A program made the position numbers and the translations under genes. The notes under the pieces are model-generated. The model saw only the letters and a program-made list of their open reading frames with translations. It searched no databases and was not told where the DNA came from. Below are positions 32,861 to 41,130 of a stretch of 55,674 bases of DNA, in pieces (the first letter of the stretch is position 1; the number at the start of each line of letters is the position of its first letter). Source of the DNA: a virus; the IMG/VR virus record IMGVR_UViG_3300032282_003382, positions 1 through 55,674 of that record; one strand, given 5' to 3'.

Positions 32861-34494
32861 TGACCATTGCTAAAGACAATCTGACAGCAAGACAGAAGGA
32901 TTATGCTATCTTCCTTCCAGCTATCTCTGGTTTTTATAGCGGCTATGTAGGCAAACAACGACATGAAACCCATGTAGACCCTGCTCGTATCCCTAGCAGG
33001 TTTGAACACGGCATAGAAGGTCTTAACTTCCTAAATCCTGAGCAGGCTTACTTCCCATATCGTTGGGGCCTATATAGTGCTGGCCATGCTAACCTAGATA
33101 CATCTAAGTTTGATGCATCTGAGGATATGATTCGTAATCGTGACAAGGATAGTTTTATTCTTGGTGACTCAGGTGGTTTCCAGATTGGTAAAGGCGTCTG
33201 GGAAGGTGATTGGAGAGCTGGTTCTGGTTGTGCCAAGGCGCATAAAAAGCGTACACAAGTTCTGGACTGGATGGAAAGTTACATGAACTATGGTATGACC
33301 CTAGACGTGCCCGGTTGGGTAGGGCGTACCCCCGCAGGTGTTGCTGCTACTAAGATTAGCAACTATGGCGAAGCTGTTGAAGCCACAAAGTTTAACTTTG
33401 AATATTGGTTAAGGAATCGTAAAGGTAACTGTAAGTTTTTAACTGTGCTACAGGGAGACAACCATAAAGAAGCTGACGAGTGGTACAATGAGATGAAGAA
33501 GTTTTGTGACCCTAAAGTATATCCCAACGATCACTTCAATGGTTGGGCCATGGGATCACAAAATAAATGCGATGCTCATTTAGTAGTAAAGCGGTTAGTA
33601 ACCATGATTTATGATGGATTGTTGGAAACTGGCAAACAGGACTGGATTCACTATTTGGGTACTAGTAAGTTAGAATGGGCTATGATGTTTACAGATATAC
33701 AAAGAGCCATACGCAAGTATCATAATCCTAACTTTACTATTAGCTTTGACTGTGCTAGTCCATTCTTAGCTACTGCTAATGGTCAGGTCTATAACGAAAA
33801 TAGACTAGATAATCGTGGTAAGTGGGCTTACAAGATGATTAAATGTGTAGACGATAAAAAGTATGCTCGTGATAGTCGTATGTTCAGAGATGCTGTTATC
33901 CAGGATGGTATCTACAAGAACTTTATTGATAGTCCTATAATGCAGCGTACTGAGATCAAAGATATTTGCATCTATGGTGCAGGTGTACGCAAGACCGATG
34001 CTGAACTTGGTGGTACTAAGTTTAATGTTAATAACGATGATCATTATCATGTTAAGCCAGATCGTAATAAGATTAATAAAGTAGGACGCACTAGTTGGGA
34101 CAGTTTTAGCTATGCTATCTTAATGGGCCATAACATTCATGCGCACATTAGATCTGTGCAGGATGGTAACGATCTGTATGACAGTGGTGTTATTCCAGCA
34201 GCTCTGGTAAGAGAACAGACTGACAGAAAATATTTCAGAGACTTAGTAGACTCAATCTTTAGTGCGCCTAGTTATGGTGCAGCCATGGCCATAGTTGATC
34301 ATGATTACAATAGTAAATGGTTCATGGATATTCGTGGCAGTAGTGCAAACGGTTATCTGGGTAAGAATGCCAGAAACGCCAATACTATGTTTGATGAACT
34401 ATTTGACATGCAAACTGGTCCACCAGTAGTAAATGAAGATGGTCTAAACCTTGCAAAACTAGATGCTCTGGAAGAAGCAGAAAAGAAGAAATAA
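32860..34494 (+). CDS. TGT/DpdA-like 7-deazaguanine base-exchange enzyme
   Basis: 544 residues with the tRNA-guanine transglycosylase barrel motifs in order: GDSGGFQ (D103, general acid/base), TLDVPGW (D149), TVLQGD (197-200), NGWAMGS (228-233) and SFDCASP (nucleophile D297). The C-x-C-x-x-C zinc motif of tRNA TGTs is not visible. The length and the context with FolE, QueD and QueE fit DpdA, the TGT relative that puts 7-deazaguanine bases into DNA. ATG 32860 shares a base with the clamp stop (TAATG). So it likely modifies guanine in phage DNA during replication, protecting it from restriction. A tRNA target is the alternative. Confidence 0.82.
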   Translation: MTIAKDNLTARQKDYAIFLPAISGFYSGYVGKQRHETHVDPARIPSRFEHGIEGLNFLNPEQAYFPYRWGLYSAGHANLDTSKFDASEDMIRNRDKDSFILGDSGGFQIGKGVWEGDWRAGSGCAKAHKKRTQVLDWMESYMNYGMTLDVPGWVGRTPAGVAATKISNYGEAVEATKFNFEYWLRNRKGNCKFLTVLQGDNHKEADEWYNEMKKFCDPKVYPNDHFNGWAMGSQNKCDAHLVVKRLVTMIYDGLLETGKQDWIHYLGTSKLEWAMMFTDIQRAIRKYHNPNFTISFDCASPFLATANGQVYNENRLDNRGKWAYKMIKCVDDKKYARDSRMFRDAVIQDGIYKNFIDSPIMQRTEIKDICIYGAGVRKTDAELGGTKFNVNNDDHYHVKPDRNKINKVGRTSWDSFSYAILMGHNIHAHIRSVQDGNDLYDSGVIPAALVREQTDRKYFRDLVDSIFSAPSYGAAMAIVDHDYNSKWFMDIRGSSANGYLGKNARNANTMFDELFDMQTGPPVVNEDGLNLAKLDALEEAEKKK

Positions 34495-34496
34495 GT

Positions 34497-34525
34497 TTGA
34501 TTTTATTAATTTATAATAGTATAAT
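34497..34525 (+). promoter_or_regulatory. Candidate sigma-70 promoter, TTGATT-17-TATAAT
   Basis: TTGATT (34497-34502) and TATAAT (34520-34525) are 17 bases apart; a second TATAAT lies at 34512. It starts the unit T-fold protein, small gene, glycosyltransferase, folE. Confidence 0.65.
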
Positions 34526-34534
34526 AGGAACATT

Positions 34535-34987
34535 ATGGAACAACATAAACAAGCCATGACAGAACAGCGTCAAAGAATACAGGATCGTGCTACAAAAATG
34601 ATCTGGGTTACCTTTCGCAAGGAAGGTATCCACAAGTATCCAGCAGCAGCTACAGATCCAAGTCTGGCTACAGGTGACGAATATGATGTCAGTTTCTTAG
34701 CTACCCCACATCGTCATATCTTTCATTTTAGAGTAGCCATACAAGTATTTCATGATGACAGAGATATTGAGTTTATTCAGTTTAAGCGTTGGCTGGAAAA
34801 ACTTTATAGTGAAGGTACTCTGCAACTTAACTATAAGAGCTGTGAAATGATTTCAGATGATCTATATCAGATTATCGCAACCAGGTATCCAGACCGTGAC
34901 ATTGAAATTGATGTTGCGGAAGATGGAGAAAACGGTAGTGGTACAAAGTATCTAACGCATTATCCTAACTTAAACATGAAAATATAA
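34535..34987 (+). CDS. T-fold (QueD/PTPS-like) divergent protein
   Basis: 150 residues. I read it as a divergent T-fold protein: GIHKYPAA (H33) and ATPHRHIFHF (H59, H61) can give the three zinc His of QueD/PTPS; DDRDIEFIQFKRWL matches the G-M-x-x-D-F-x-x-L-K block; SCEMISDDLYQII and EIDVAEDGENG match the P-T-x-E-N-L-A and V-x-V-x-E blocks. The phage's true QueD (45232) shows the same layout with CEGLADFLYEYI and VEVRET. Activity is unknown. Its operon with FolE, which makes the QueD substrate, supports a role in pterin or deazaguanine chemistry. Confidence 0.55.
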   Translation: MEQHKQAMTEQRQRIQDRATKMIWVTFRKEGIHKYPAAATDPSLATGDEYDVSFLATPHRHIFHFRVAIQVFHDDRDIEFIQFKRWLEKLYSEGTLQLNYKSCEMISDDLYQIIATRYPDRDIEIDVAEDGENGSGTKYLTHYPNLNMKI

Positions 34988-34996
34988 GGAATTATC

Positions 34997-35224
34997 ATGG
35001 CTCATCCAGCTTGGCTTAAGAAGTATTTGAAAATGAAACCTGAAGTATCTGACATCTTCACAGACCTAGAAGAATTTAAGGCGTTTTGTGTAAAGTATGG
35101 TAGAGTATTCAGAGAAGCTGATCTATATAATAATCGCAATGAGACTTACCAGGACTTTAACCGCAGCAAAGCCGGCAAGAATGTTAAAAACGGCTGGTCT
35201 GAAGAACTTAAAAAGATGGCATAA
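34997..35224 (+). CDS. Small protein of unknown function
   Basis: 75 residues, basic, mostly helical (FTDLEEFKAFCVKYGRVFRE, with QDFNRSKAGKNVKNGW). AAGGA site ahead of ATG 34997. Lies between the T-fold and glycosyltransferase genes, overlapping the next start by one base. No motif. Confidence 0.6.
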   Translation: MAHPAWLKKYLKMKPEVSDIFTDLEEFKAFCVKYGRVFREADLYNNRNETYQDFNRSKAGKNVKNGWSEELKKMA

Positions 35225-36297
35225 TGAATACGATTTATATTGTACCCATTGAACCTATTGATCAAAGGTACACTAAACAATGGTATGAAAATATCCCAGA
35301 ATTGTTTAATACAGCCATTTTTAATAATAAACTAAAATACAAAGTAAAAACACTAGATGGTGTTCAGTTAACTGCTGGTACTACATCTGGTGCATTTTTA
35401 GACTTTGGTGCCACTAATGTTTATAAGGCTAGTCAGACACAGCTCATTAGTGAAATGTTTAGCAGAGGTGAGATTGTAGCAGGAGATAAGTTTTTAGTAA
35501 CTGATGCCTGGAATTTTGTAATCACTGCTATCAGATATATGTCTGACTTGTTAGAGATTCCTGTAGAGATACATGGTATCTGGCATGCAGGTGCTTATGA
35601 CCCAAGTGATATTTTAGGTTATAAAATGTCTAAACCCTGGCCCTGGCATACTGAACTTGGTTGGTTTCATGCTTGTACTACTAACTATTATGCTACTCAT
35701 TTTCATAGAGATATGTTTATGCGTAATTTAGAAATTGACAATGATATCTATGGTTACAAGGCCATAGTAAGCGGACAGCCACATAATCCCATTATTGCTC
35801 AGTGTGAAAAATATGTTTCCAAAACTAAGAAAGAAATGGTTATTTGGCCACATCGTTATAATGATGACAAGCAGCCTAATATCATAGAAGATCTTTCAAA
35901 GCGATTAACTCCAGAAGTAGTTATTACTCAGAAAATGAATCTAAACAAGGATAAGTTTTATGAGACCATGGGTGATGCTAGTGTAGTGTTTAGTTGCAGC
36001 CTACATGAGAACTTGGGTATTAGTCAGATGGAAGGTACTTTGGCTGGAGCCATTCCAGTAGTTCCAGATCGTTGTAGTTACTCAGAAATGTATGTGCCAG
36101 AATTTAAATATCCAAGTATCTGGACCGAAAGTTTCGACAATTATAAGAAATACAAGGCTGATATTATTGACTTTATTTCTGACAAAGTGTACAATAGATC
36201 TAAATATATCACAGCACTAGCATATCAGACAGATATCTTAAAGAACAAATATCTGAATGCTGATGTAATGATTAACAATATTTTAGGATTAAAATGA
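35224..36297 (+). CDS. GT-B type glycosyltransferase-like protein
   Basis: 357 residues. The C-terminal half carries the retaining GT-B pattern: VFSCSLHENLGISQMEGTLAGAIPVVPDRCSYSEMY, with the family's E-x-x-G-x-x-x-x-E-A-x-A-x-G-x-P-V-V block. The N-terminal half has IYIVPIEP and LEIPVEIHGIWHAG as the first Rossmann strands. It likely transfers a hexose from a nucleotide sugar. Sitting in one unit with folE and the T-fold gene and downstream of the DpdA-like gene, it could sugar-coat modified DNA as T4 does with hydroxymethylcytosine, or act on a surface glycan. The acceptor is not known. Confidence 0.7.
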   Translation: MNTIYIVPIEPIDQRYTKQWYENIPELFNTAIFNNKLKYKVKTLDGVQLTAGTTSGAFLDFGATNVYKASQTQLISEMFSRGEIVAGDKFLVTDAWNFVITAIRYMSDLLEIPVEIHGIWHAGAYDPSDILGYKMSKPWPWHTELGWFHACTTNYYATHFHRDMFMRNLEIDNDIYGYKAIVSGQPHNPIIAQCEKYVSKTKKEMVIWPHRYNDDKQPNIIEDLSKRLTPEVVITQKMNLNKDKFYETMGDASVVFSCSLHENLGISQMEGTLAGAIPVVPDRCSYSEMYVPEFKYPSIWTESFDNYKKYKADIIDFISDKVYNRSKYITALAYQTDILKNKYLNADVMINNILGLK

Positions 36298-37004
36298 CAG
36301 ACACAAGCAAACATCTATCACAAGTATTACGCGAGCGCATGAAGTCCGATGGTAAAAGGTTCTGGGCCGGAGATAACATCAGCGACTACATAGCTGAATC
36401 AGACAAAGAACACTTGATCTCTGAAGCCACAGAAGCATTTGAAAAGGTTCTGGATGTATTACTAATTGATCGCGAAAACGATCCTAACAGTAAAGGCACA
36501 GCCAAACGATTGGCCAAGATGTACTTCAATGAGATTATGTCAGGACGCTATGATCCGGCACCTAATGCTACATCGTTTCCCAACAATAATGATGATGGTG
36601 CTCAACCCTATAACGGTATGATAGTTGTCAGGGCAGAACTAAAGAGTATGTGTAGTCATCATCATCAACCAGTTACTGGTACAGCCTATATTGGTGTTAT
36701 TCCCAATGGCAGAGTAATTGGACTTAGCAAGTATATTAGAATTGCGCAATGGTGTGCTCGCAGAGGTACTTTGCAAGAACAATTATGTAATGATATTGCC
36801 AACAATATTGGTATTGCTACTGGTAGTGGAAATCTTGGTGTATATGTACAAGCTACTCATGGTTGTTGTGAAAACCGTGGTGTAATGGCTCGTAGTAGTC
36901 TTACACAAACCACAGTATTACGTGGTGCATTTAATGACGATCCTGGTACCAAGAAAGAATTTTTCGACAACATTAAACTACAACAAGATTTTGCTCCTCG
37001 TTAA
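36294..37004 (+). CDS. folE: GTP cyclohydrolase I
   Basis: 236 residues. The FolE core is clear: SMCSHHHQPVTG with the zinc ligands Cys120 and His123, PNGRVIGLSKYIRI, the RGTLQEQLCNDIAN helix, and VQATHGCCENRGVMARSS with the third zinc Cys (191 or 192). The reaction opens GTP to 7,8-dihydroneopterin triphosphate, first step of both folate and 7-deazaguanine synthesis. With QueD and QueE in the same window the deazaguanine branch is favoured. ATGA overlap with the glycosyltransferase gene. No fusion or gap seen. Confidence 0.95.
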   Translation: MTDTSKHLSQVLRERMKSDGKRFWAGDNISDYIAESDKEHLISEATEAFEKVLDVLLIDRENDPNSKGTAKRLAKMYFNEIMSGRYDPAPNATSFPNNNDDGAQPYNGMIVVRAELKSMCSHHHQPVTGTAYIGVIPNGRVIGLSKYIRIAQWCARRGTLQEQLCNDIANNIGIATGSGNLGVYVQATHGCCENRGVMARSSLTQTTVLRGAFNDDPGTKKEFFDNIKLQQDFAPR

Positions 37005-37012
37005 GGGAAACT

Positions 37013-37414
37013 ATGAAAGTAGGACTTAGTTATAGCCGCTGCATCGTGGACATCCTGGATGGCCAGGTGCAGGAAAGAGATGTTTTAGTCATTGTCACGG
37101 GCACCAAGTTTGACCCGCACAATGATCAGCAATGGGCTGACATCTATCGTGGTTATGAGATCACCTGGTCCCGGTTCAACTATACCGAAAGCGAATACCG
37201 CGATCTCACTATCCGGATGTACAACAATGGTCAGATACACCAACCGCGTTTGTTTGACGCTGGCCGTCGTTTTACAGGCGAAACTATATGGGGCCGATAT
37301 TGGCGTGACCTTGTGCCGATTCCCGAAGATCTAGAACAGCATCCTGCTGCGCAGGAACTCTGGGATCAGTTTAAAATGGTTGCTGCATTAAGCGATATTA
37401 AAATTATTGATTAA
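37013..37414 (+). CDS. Phage protein of unknown function, higher GC
   Basis: 133 residues. KVGLSYSRCIVDILDGQV, DVLVIVTGTKFDPH, QWADIYRGYEITWS and NGQIHQPRLF are blocks I believe recur in hypothetical proteins of T4-like phages. Codon use is visibly GC-richer than in neighbours (gtcacgggcaccaagtttg), which suggests a different history. An AAGGGAAA site precedes the ATG. The fold looks alpha/beta; no function known. Confidence 0.6.
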   Translation: MKVGLSYSRCIVDILDGQVQERDVLVIVTGTKFDPHNDQQWADIYRGYEITWSRFNYTESEYRDLTIRMYNNGQIHQPRLFDAGRRFTGETIWGRYWRDLVPIPEDLEQHPAAQELWDQFKMVAALSDIKIID

Positions 37415-37422
37415 GAGAAGTT

Positions 37423-37869
37423 ATGCCACGCAAACAGAAAGAACTAAAAGTACCATGTTTTAGTTGTACAACCATGCATAAGGAAAGTGAACTGATTGAA
37501 ATGTCTGGTCAGTTAATTTGCCCTAGTTGTGGTGAAGGCTGGGTTATGTTAGACCAGCGTGATAGCTATGTTGAAGTGGATTTATTAGAAGCATTAGAAG
37601 AATTAAAGCGTGAATTTGAATCATTAGTAGTACCACTAACCAAGGAGAATAAAATGGCAAAAAGTAAGCCCGCAGTAAAAACCATCAGCGACAAGCTGGT
37701 CAAAGTAAACGAAAACTTCACCATTAACATGTATGACAACGGTTTCATGATTGAAGTTGGCGGCCGAGACAACGAGAACGAGTGGAAGAATGCCAAGATC
37801 ATGGTGACCACCGTGGATGAACTGGTGGCCCTGGTGCGTGAAGCCACTGAAATGGAACGAGATAGTTAA
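37423..37869 (+). CDS. Zinc-ribbon protein, possibly with internal start
   Basis: 148 residues. The first 77 hold a zinc ribbon (CFSC, then CPSC 16 residues later) and an acidic helix. The second part, from Met78, is KVNENFTINMYDNGFMIEVGG with a helical end, GC-richer than the first. An AAGGAG site stands directly before Met78 (37654), so a second product of 71 residues is likely. The gene reads like an in-frame join of two phage genes. The ribbon might bind nucleic acid. Confidence 0.65.
   Translation: MPRKQKELKVPCFSCTTMHKESELIEMSGQLICPSCGEGWVMLDQRDSYVEVDLLEALEELKREFESLVVPLTKENKMAKSKPAVKTISDKLVKVNENFTINMYDNGFMIEVGGRDNENEWKNAKIMVTTVDELVALVREATEMERDS
37642..37656 (+). promoter_or_regulatory. 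Internal ribosome binding site and ATG within zinc-ribbon gene
   Basis: AAGGAG (37642-37647) lies six bases before an in-frame ATG (37654). It is a stronger site than the one at the gene start, so the C-terminal part is probably also made alone. Confidence 0.65.
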
Positions 37870-37896
37870 TTTAACAATTTTATTTGGAGTTTTATT

Positions 37897-38283
37897 ATGA
37901 AACCTGTTTGTGCATATCCATCGTGTAATTCTTTGGTTCATACTGTAGATAGAAAACGAAAGAAACTAAGAACTGTGTGTAAAACTCATCACACAACGAA
38001 AAAAGATTTAGTTAATGCTTGGAAATTATCTAAACAATGTGCCAACAAACATGGTGACATTACTGGTACTCCTTGTCTGGTTACAGATAAATTTACTAAC
38101 CCTTCACACTTGGACATTGATCATGTTGATGGAAATCCGTTTAACAACAACCCAAACAATCATCAAGTCTTGTGTAAGTTATGTCATATAGATAAAACTA
38201 TGAGACGGCAAGATCATATGCGTAGTGCAAAACAGAAATCATTTACAAGCACTGCTGGTAATCTTTTTCACGGAGTAAATTAA
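37897..38283 (+). CDS. HNH endonuclease-like protein
   Basis: 128 residues. The HNH core is LDIDHVDGNPFNNNPNNHQVLCKLCH: D-H of the first motif, N-N-P-N-N as the Asn part and a C-x-x-C-H ending. Additional Cys pairs (CAYPSC, CKTHH) suggest zinc binding at the N-terminus. This is the size of free-standing phage HNH homing endonucleases, which cut DNA and often spread between phages. It is preceded by a GGAG site. Target site not known. Confidence 0.8.
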   Translation: MKPVCAYPSCNSLVHTVDRKRKKLRTVCKTHHTTKKDLVNAWKLSKQCANKHGDITGTPCLVTDKFTNPSHLDIDHVDGNPFNNNPNNHQVLCKLCHIDKTMRRQDHMRSAKQKSFTSTAGNLFHGVN

Positions 38284-38284
38284 T

Positions 38285-38698
38285 ATGACTTCATGGACCA
38301 TAGCAACCACAGAAAAGAAATCTTGCGAAGAGCGGGAAATCTGGACCAAGGGTGATCAAGAGATTGTAGTAATAAATGGCTTCCGTTGGGGATCATATAG
38401 TGTTGAAACATCTGACGATAATCCACCAGATGGTATTACTGCAGAAAACTCCGAGGGTATTGATATGAATGCTCTATACGGTGACAACATTGAAAACTCA
38501 GAACTAATTAGCATGGATGATGGCTGGTATGGTGACATTGAATATAGCGATAATATCACCGAAGAAGCACAAGAACTAATACAGGAAGGTATTGACGAAG
38601 AAGGCGACCATTATAGTTACTTAGAAAATAATGGTTGGACTAACGATGATACCGAAGCCTGGTTTTTTGGACCGTTGGAAATTACTAAAGAAGATTAA
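38285..38698 (+). CDS. Strongly acidic phage protein of unknown function
   Basis: 137 residues, about a quarter Asp and Glu with very few Lys or Arg after residue 35. Trp residues recur (SWTIATTEKK, NGFRWGSYSV, DDGWYGDIEY, NNGWTNDDTEAWFFGPLEI). High negative charge with aromatic residues would suit a DNA mimic (anti-restriction) protein, but charge alone does not prove it. GGAG site before the ATG; the stop overlaps the next gene. Confidence 0.6.
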   Translation: MTSWTIATTEKKSCEEREIWTKGDQEIVVINGFRWGSYSVETSDDNPPDGITAENSEGIDMNALYGDNIENSELISMDDGWYGDIEYSDNITEEAQELIQEGIDEEGDHYSYLENNGWTNDDTEAWFFGPLEITKED

Positions 38699-39369
38699 TG
38701 CAAGCTCATATCATTACCCTTAAAGGGCATGAGTTATCTGAAAGACTAAGTCAGGAGTGCAGAGCCCAGGCAGCAAAGTTTAATATAACTGCCTGGGTTT
38801 TTGATGCCATCTGGGGTAAAGATTATGCTGAACATGCCAGTAAGTTAAATATCCACATCCATCCAACTGTACCTAATGGTAAAATGACCATAGGTCACTA
38901 TGGTAATTTTCTGAGCCATTTTTATCTATGGCAGCAATGCGTTAAAGATGCTAAACCTTATCTGATATTAGAACACGATGGCTACTTCATTAAGCCGCTA
39001 CCTAATAATATTTTAGATCAGTTCACTGATGTACTTAAACTAGACAGTATTGATCCGTATCGCAAAGACTATGAGCAAGTAATGGCTGACGAGTTTAATA
39101 TGCCATTGTGTATCCGAAATATAAAGCCTAGTAAAGTTAAACAAGCTGGTGGTTACACCTGGGGCTGTTATGCCTATATTATTAAACCACATGCTGCCCA
39201 AAAACTTATTGACTGGGTCAAAGAATATGGGTTCTTACCCACAGATAATCAGATAGGCCTTGGTATTATAGATATTAAAACTTGTTATCCAACCATAGCA
39301 AGGATGCATCCATTTTTGTGCATAGGAGATAATATCTATACCCAATCTACAGCAGCCTACACCGAGTAG
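38698..39369 (+). CDS. GT25-like glycosyltransferase
   Basis: 223 residues. HIITLKGHELSERLSQEC, GHYGNFLSHFYLWQQCV and LILEHDGYFIKPLP (the family's L-E-D-D metal site, here E-H-D) with GGYTWGCYAYIIKPHAAQKLI and FLPTDNQIG match the GT25 family of LPS galactosyltransferases. It could alter host LPS to block other phages, or decorate virion sugars. The middle acidic motif differs from the usual E-D-D, so the metal site may be altered. TAATG overlap with the gene before. Confidence 0.75.
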   Translation: MQAHIITLKGHELSERLSQECRAQAAKFNITAWVFDAIWGKDYAEHASKLNIHIHPTVPNGKMTIGHYGNFLSHFYLWQQCVKDAKPYLILEHDGYFIKPLPNNILDQFTDVLKLDSIDPYRKDYEQVMADEFNMPLCIRNIKPSKVKQAGGYTWGCYAYIIKPHAAQKLIDWVKEYGFLPTDNQIGLGIIDIKTCYPTIARMHPFLCIGDNIYTQSTAAYTE

Positions 39370-39371
39370 TC

Positions 39372-39379
39372 CATAAATA
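39372..39379 (+). promoter_or_regulatory. Late-type motif, CATAAATA
   Basis: TAAATA core four bases before ATG 39384, so any transcript from it would start inside the radical SAM gene. It may be chance, or the true start codon may lie further downstream. Confidence 0.3.
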
Positions 39380-39383
39380 AAAA

Positions 39384-40484
39384 ATGGAAGATAATAAGCA
39401 CGAAACACTTACACAACAATATAGCACCTGGGGCGATAAGTTATTACAACATACTGATGTTTTACATAGCATTCAGTTTAAAAGGCAATTTAAACCCATA
39501 ACTGTTCAGCTGAGTCCAGTAGAAGCTTGTAGTAGCGGCTGTCCATTTTGTAGTGTTGCTGAGAGACCATTAAAGTCATATCTGCCCTGGGCTGATCTTA
39601 AAAAAGTACTAGAGGATTTTAAATCCCTGGGTGCCAAAAGCATAGAGATAACTGGTGGCGGTGAACCTTTATTATACAGGGATAAAGAAGCCAAGACTGA
39701 CATCAATTCCATTGTAGAATATGCTTCAGAGCTAGGATATGACATTGGTATCATAACCAACACTTTAAAACTAAATCGTATTAAACCAGAAAACTTTGAT
39801 AAAATTAAATGGATTCGCATAAGCCTAATTAAACTGGATGAAGGTTATAATCCAGAAGATTATGATTTTGCTGGATTCCCCAAGTCTAAAATTGGTCTAA
39901 GCTATATCATTTATGAAGGTACTCAAGGAACTGGTACTAGACTAGGCATGAGTTATAAGCCTACTGATGTTGAGACCATAAACAGAATTGCCAAAGTAGT
40001 TGAATTACATCCTGAAATTAAATTCGTTAGAATTGCTGGTAATTGTTTAATCAAAGGTAATAATGCTCTGATCCGAGACAAGTTTAAAAGAGTAATAGAT
40101 GCCATAGACACCAATAACAAGATATTCATTAAAGATATTGGTGATGATGACAGTCCCTTTGATCAGGGCTGTTATGTGGGCATGGTTAGGCCTTATGTAG
40201 CACCTGATCCCACTGGTACTGGAAAATACAAAGTTTACACCTGTACTAGTCATGTTCTGAACAAGCAAAATTATGATTTAGACTATGCCCTGTGTGATGT
40301 AGATAATATTAAGTCAACCTGGGAAGCATTAAATAAGAATTATGCAGACCAGGGTTATCCATATCAGATAAAAAACAACTGCGGTACAAATTGGACTGAA
40401 TCATGTAACTATTGTTACTACAAGTTCAATAACAAGATACTGCATACTGTTGCCCAGGAAATGCCTGATAAAAATTTTGCTTAA
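39384..40484 (+). CDS. Radical SAM protein with SPASM-like C-terminus
   Basis: 366 residues. The [4Fe-4S] motif CSSGCPFC gives C49, C53 and C56 (CX3CX2C), followed by SIEITGGGEPLLY (SAM-binding GGE). The C-terminus has further Cys (CYVGM, YTCTSHV, and NCGTNWTESCNYCYY) like the auxiliary clusters of SPASM proteins. Such enzymes generate a 5'-deoxyadenosyl radical to change peptides or small molecules. No obvious peptide substrate is next to it. The methyltransferase gene starts on its last base. Confidence 0.85.
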   Translation: MEDNKHETLTQQYSTWGDKLLQHTDVLHSIQFKRQFKPITVQLSPVEACSSGCPFCSVAERPLKSYLPWADLKKVLEDFKSLGAKSIEITGGGEPLLYRDKEAKTDINSIVEYASELGYDIGIITNTLKLNRIKPENFDKIKWIRISLIKLDEGYNPEDYDFAGFPKSKIGLSYIIYEGTQGTGTRLGMSYKPTDVETINRIAKVVELHPEIKFVRIAGNCLIKGNNALIRDKFKRVIDAIDTNNKIFIKDIGDDDSPFDQGCYVGMVRPYVAPDPTGTGKYKVYTCTSHVLNKQNYDLDYALCDVDNIKSTWEALNKNYADQGYPYQIKNNCGTNWTESCNYCYYKFNNKILHTVAQEMPDKNFA

Positions 40485-41068
40485 TGAACAAATTCGACGA
40501 ACAATACTACAAAACAAATAACTACACAAATTACTTAAGTAAAAAAGAACGATATCTCAGAACAGCCGATGAGATATATCAGACTTTTAATAAGTTTAGC
40601 ATACTTAATACAGAATCTACCATATTGGATTATGGTTGTGGTGTAGGATTTTTAATTGCTGGTTTTGAAAAAATTGGATTTCAGAATGTCTATGGATACG
40701 ATATATCTGAATGGGCCACTGCCAAAGCATCAGAGTTTGGTCATAAACTAATATCTAAACCAGAGGGCTTTTATGATCTGGGTATCTTTTTAGATGTTTT
40801 GGAACACATGACTGATGAACAAATAGATACTACTTTTTTAAAATTAGAATTTGACAAAGTATTGGTGCGCATACCTTGCAGCGTACCCACAGATCCAAAA
40901 CGATTCTTTTTAGAAGTAAGCAGGCAGGATGATACCCATATTAATTGTAAAACACCATCAGGCTGGATTGAATGTTTCCGTAAAATAGGATACAAGGTCC
41001 ATTTGGAACTGAATATGGCCAGTATATACAATTCTGATGGATGTTTTTGCAGTTTGTTTATCAGATGA
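40484..41068 (+). CDS. Class I SAM-dependent methyltransferase
   Basis: 194 residues. Motif I is ILDYGCGVGFLIAGF, with YGYDIS as the ribose-binding acidic strand and DLGIFLDVLEHM as motif III/IV, a pattern of the Methyltransf_23 group that acts on small molecules such as quinones or sugars. Stop-start overlap with the radical SAM gene suggests one pathway. Substrate unknown. Confidence 0.8.
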   Translation: MNKFDEQYYKTNNYTNYLSKKERYLRTADEIYQTFNKFSILNTESTILDYGCGVGFLIAGFEKIGFQNVYGYDISEWATAKASEFGHKLISKPEGFYDLGIFLDVLEHMTDEQIDTTFLKLEFDKVLVRIPCSVPTDPKRFFLEVSRQDDTHINCKTPSGWIECFRKIGYKVHLELNMASIYNSDGCFCSLFIR

Positions 41069-41070
41069 GC

Positions 41071-41097
41071 TTGACTATTATTGTAGTATCGTATAAT
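41071..41097 (+). promoter_or_regulatory. Candidate sigma-70 promoter before cupin operon
   Basis: TTGACT (41071-41076) with TATAAT (41092-41097; 15-base spacing) or TAATAT (41095-41100; 18). AAGGAG and ATG 41131 follow. It would drive the long coupled unit from the cupin to the second PP-loop gene. Confidence 0.55.
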
Positions 41098-41130
41098 ATT
41101 AGTTCTTAATTAAGTGCCAAGGAGTAGCTA

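Noticed and set aside
39372-39379. Firm late promoter for the radical SAM gene
   Set aside because: The motif ends four bases before the ATG, so a transcript from it would miss the start codon. It is kept only as a low-confidence site.
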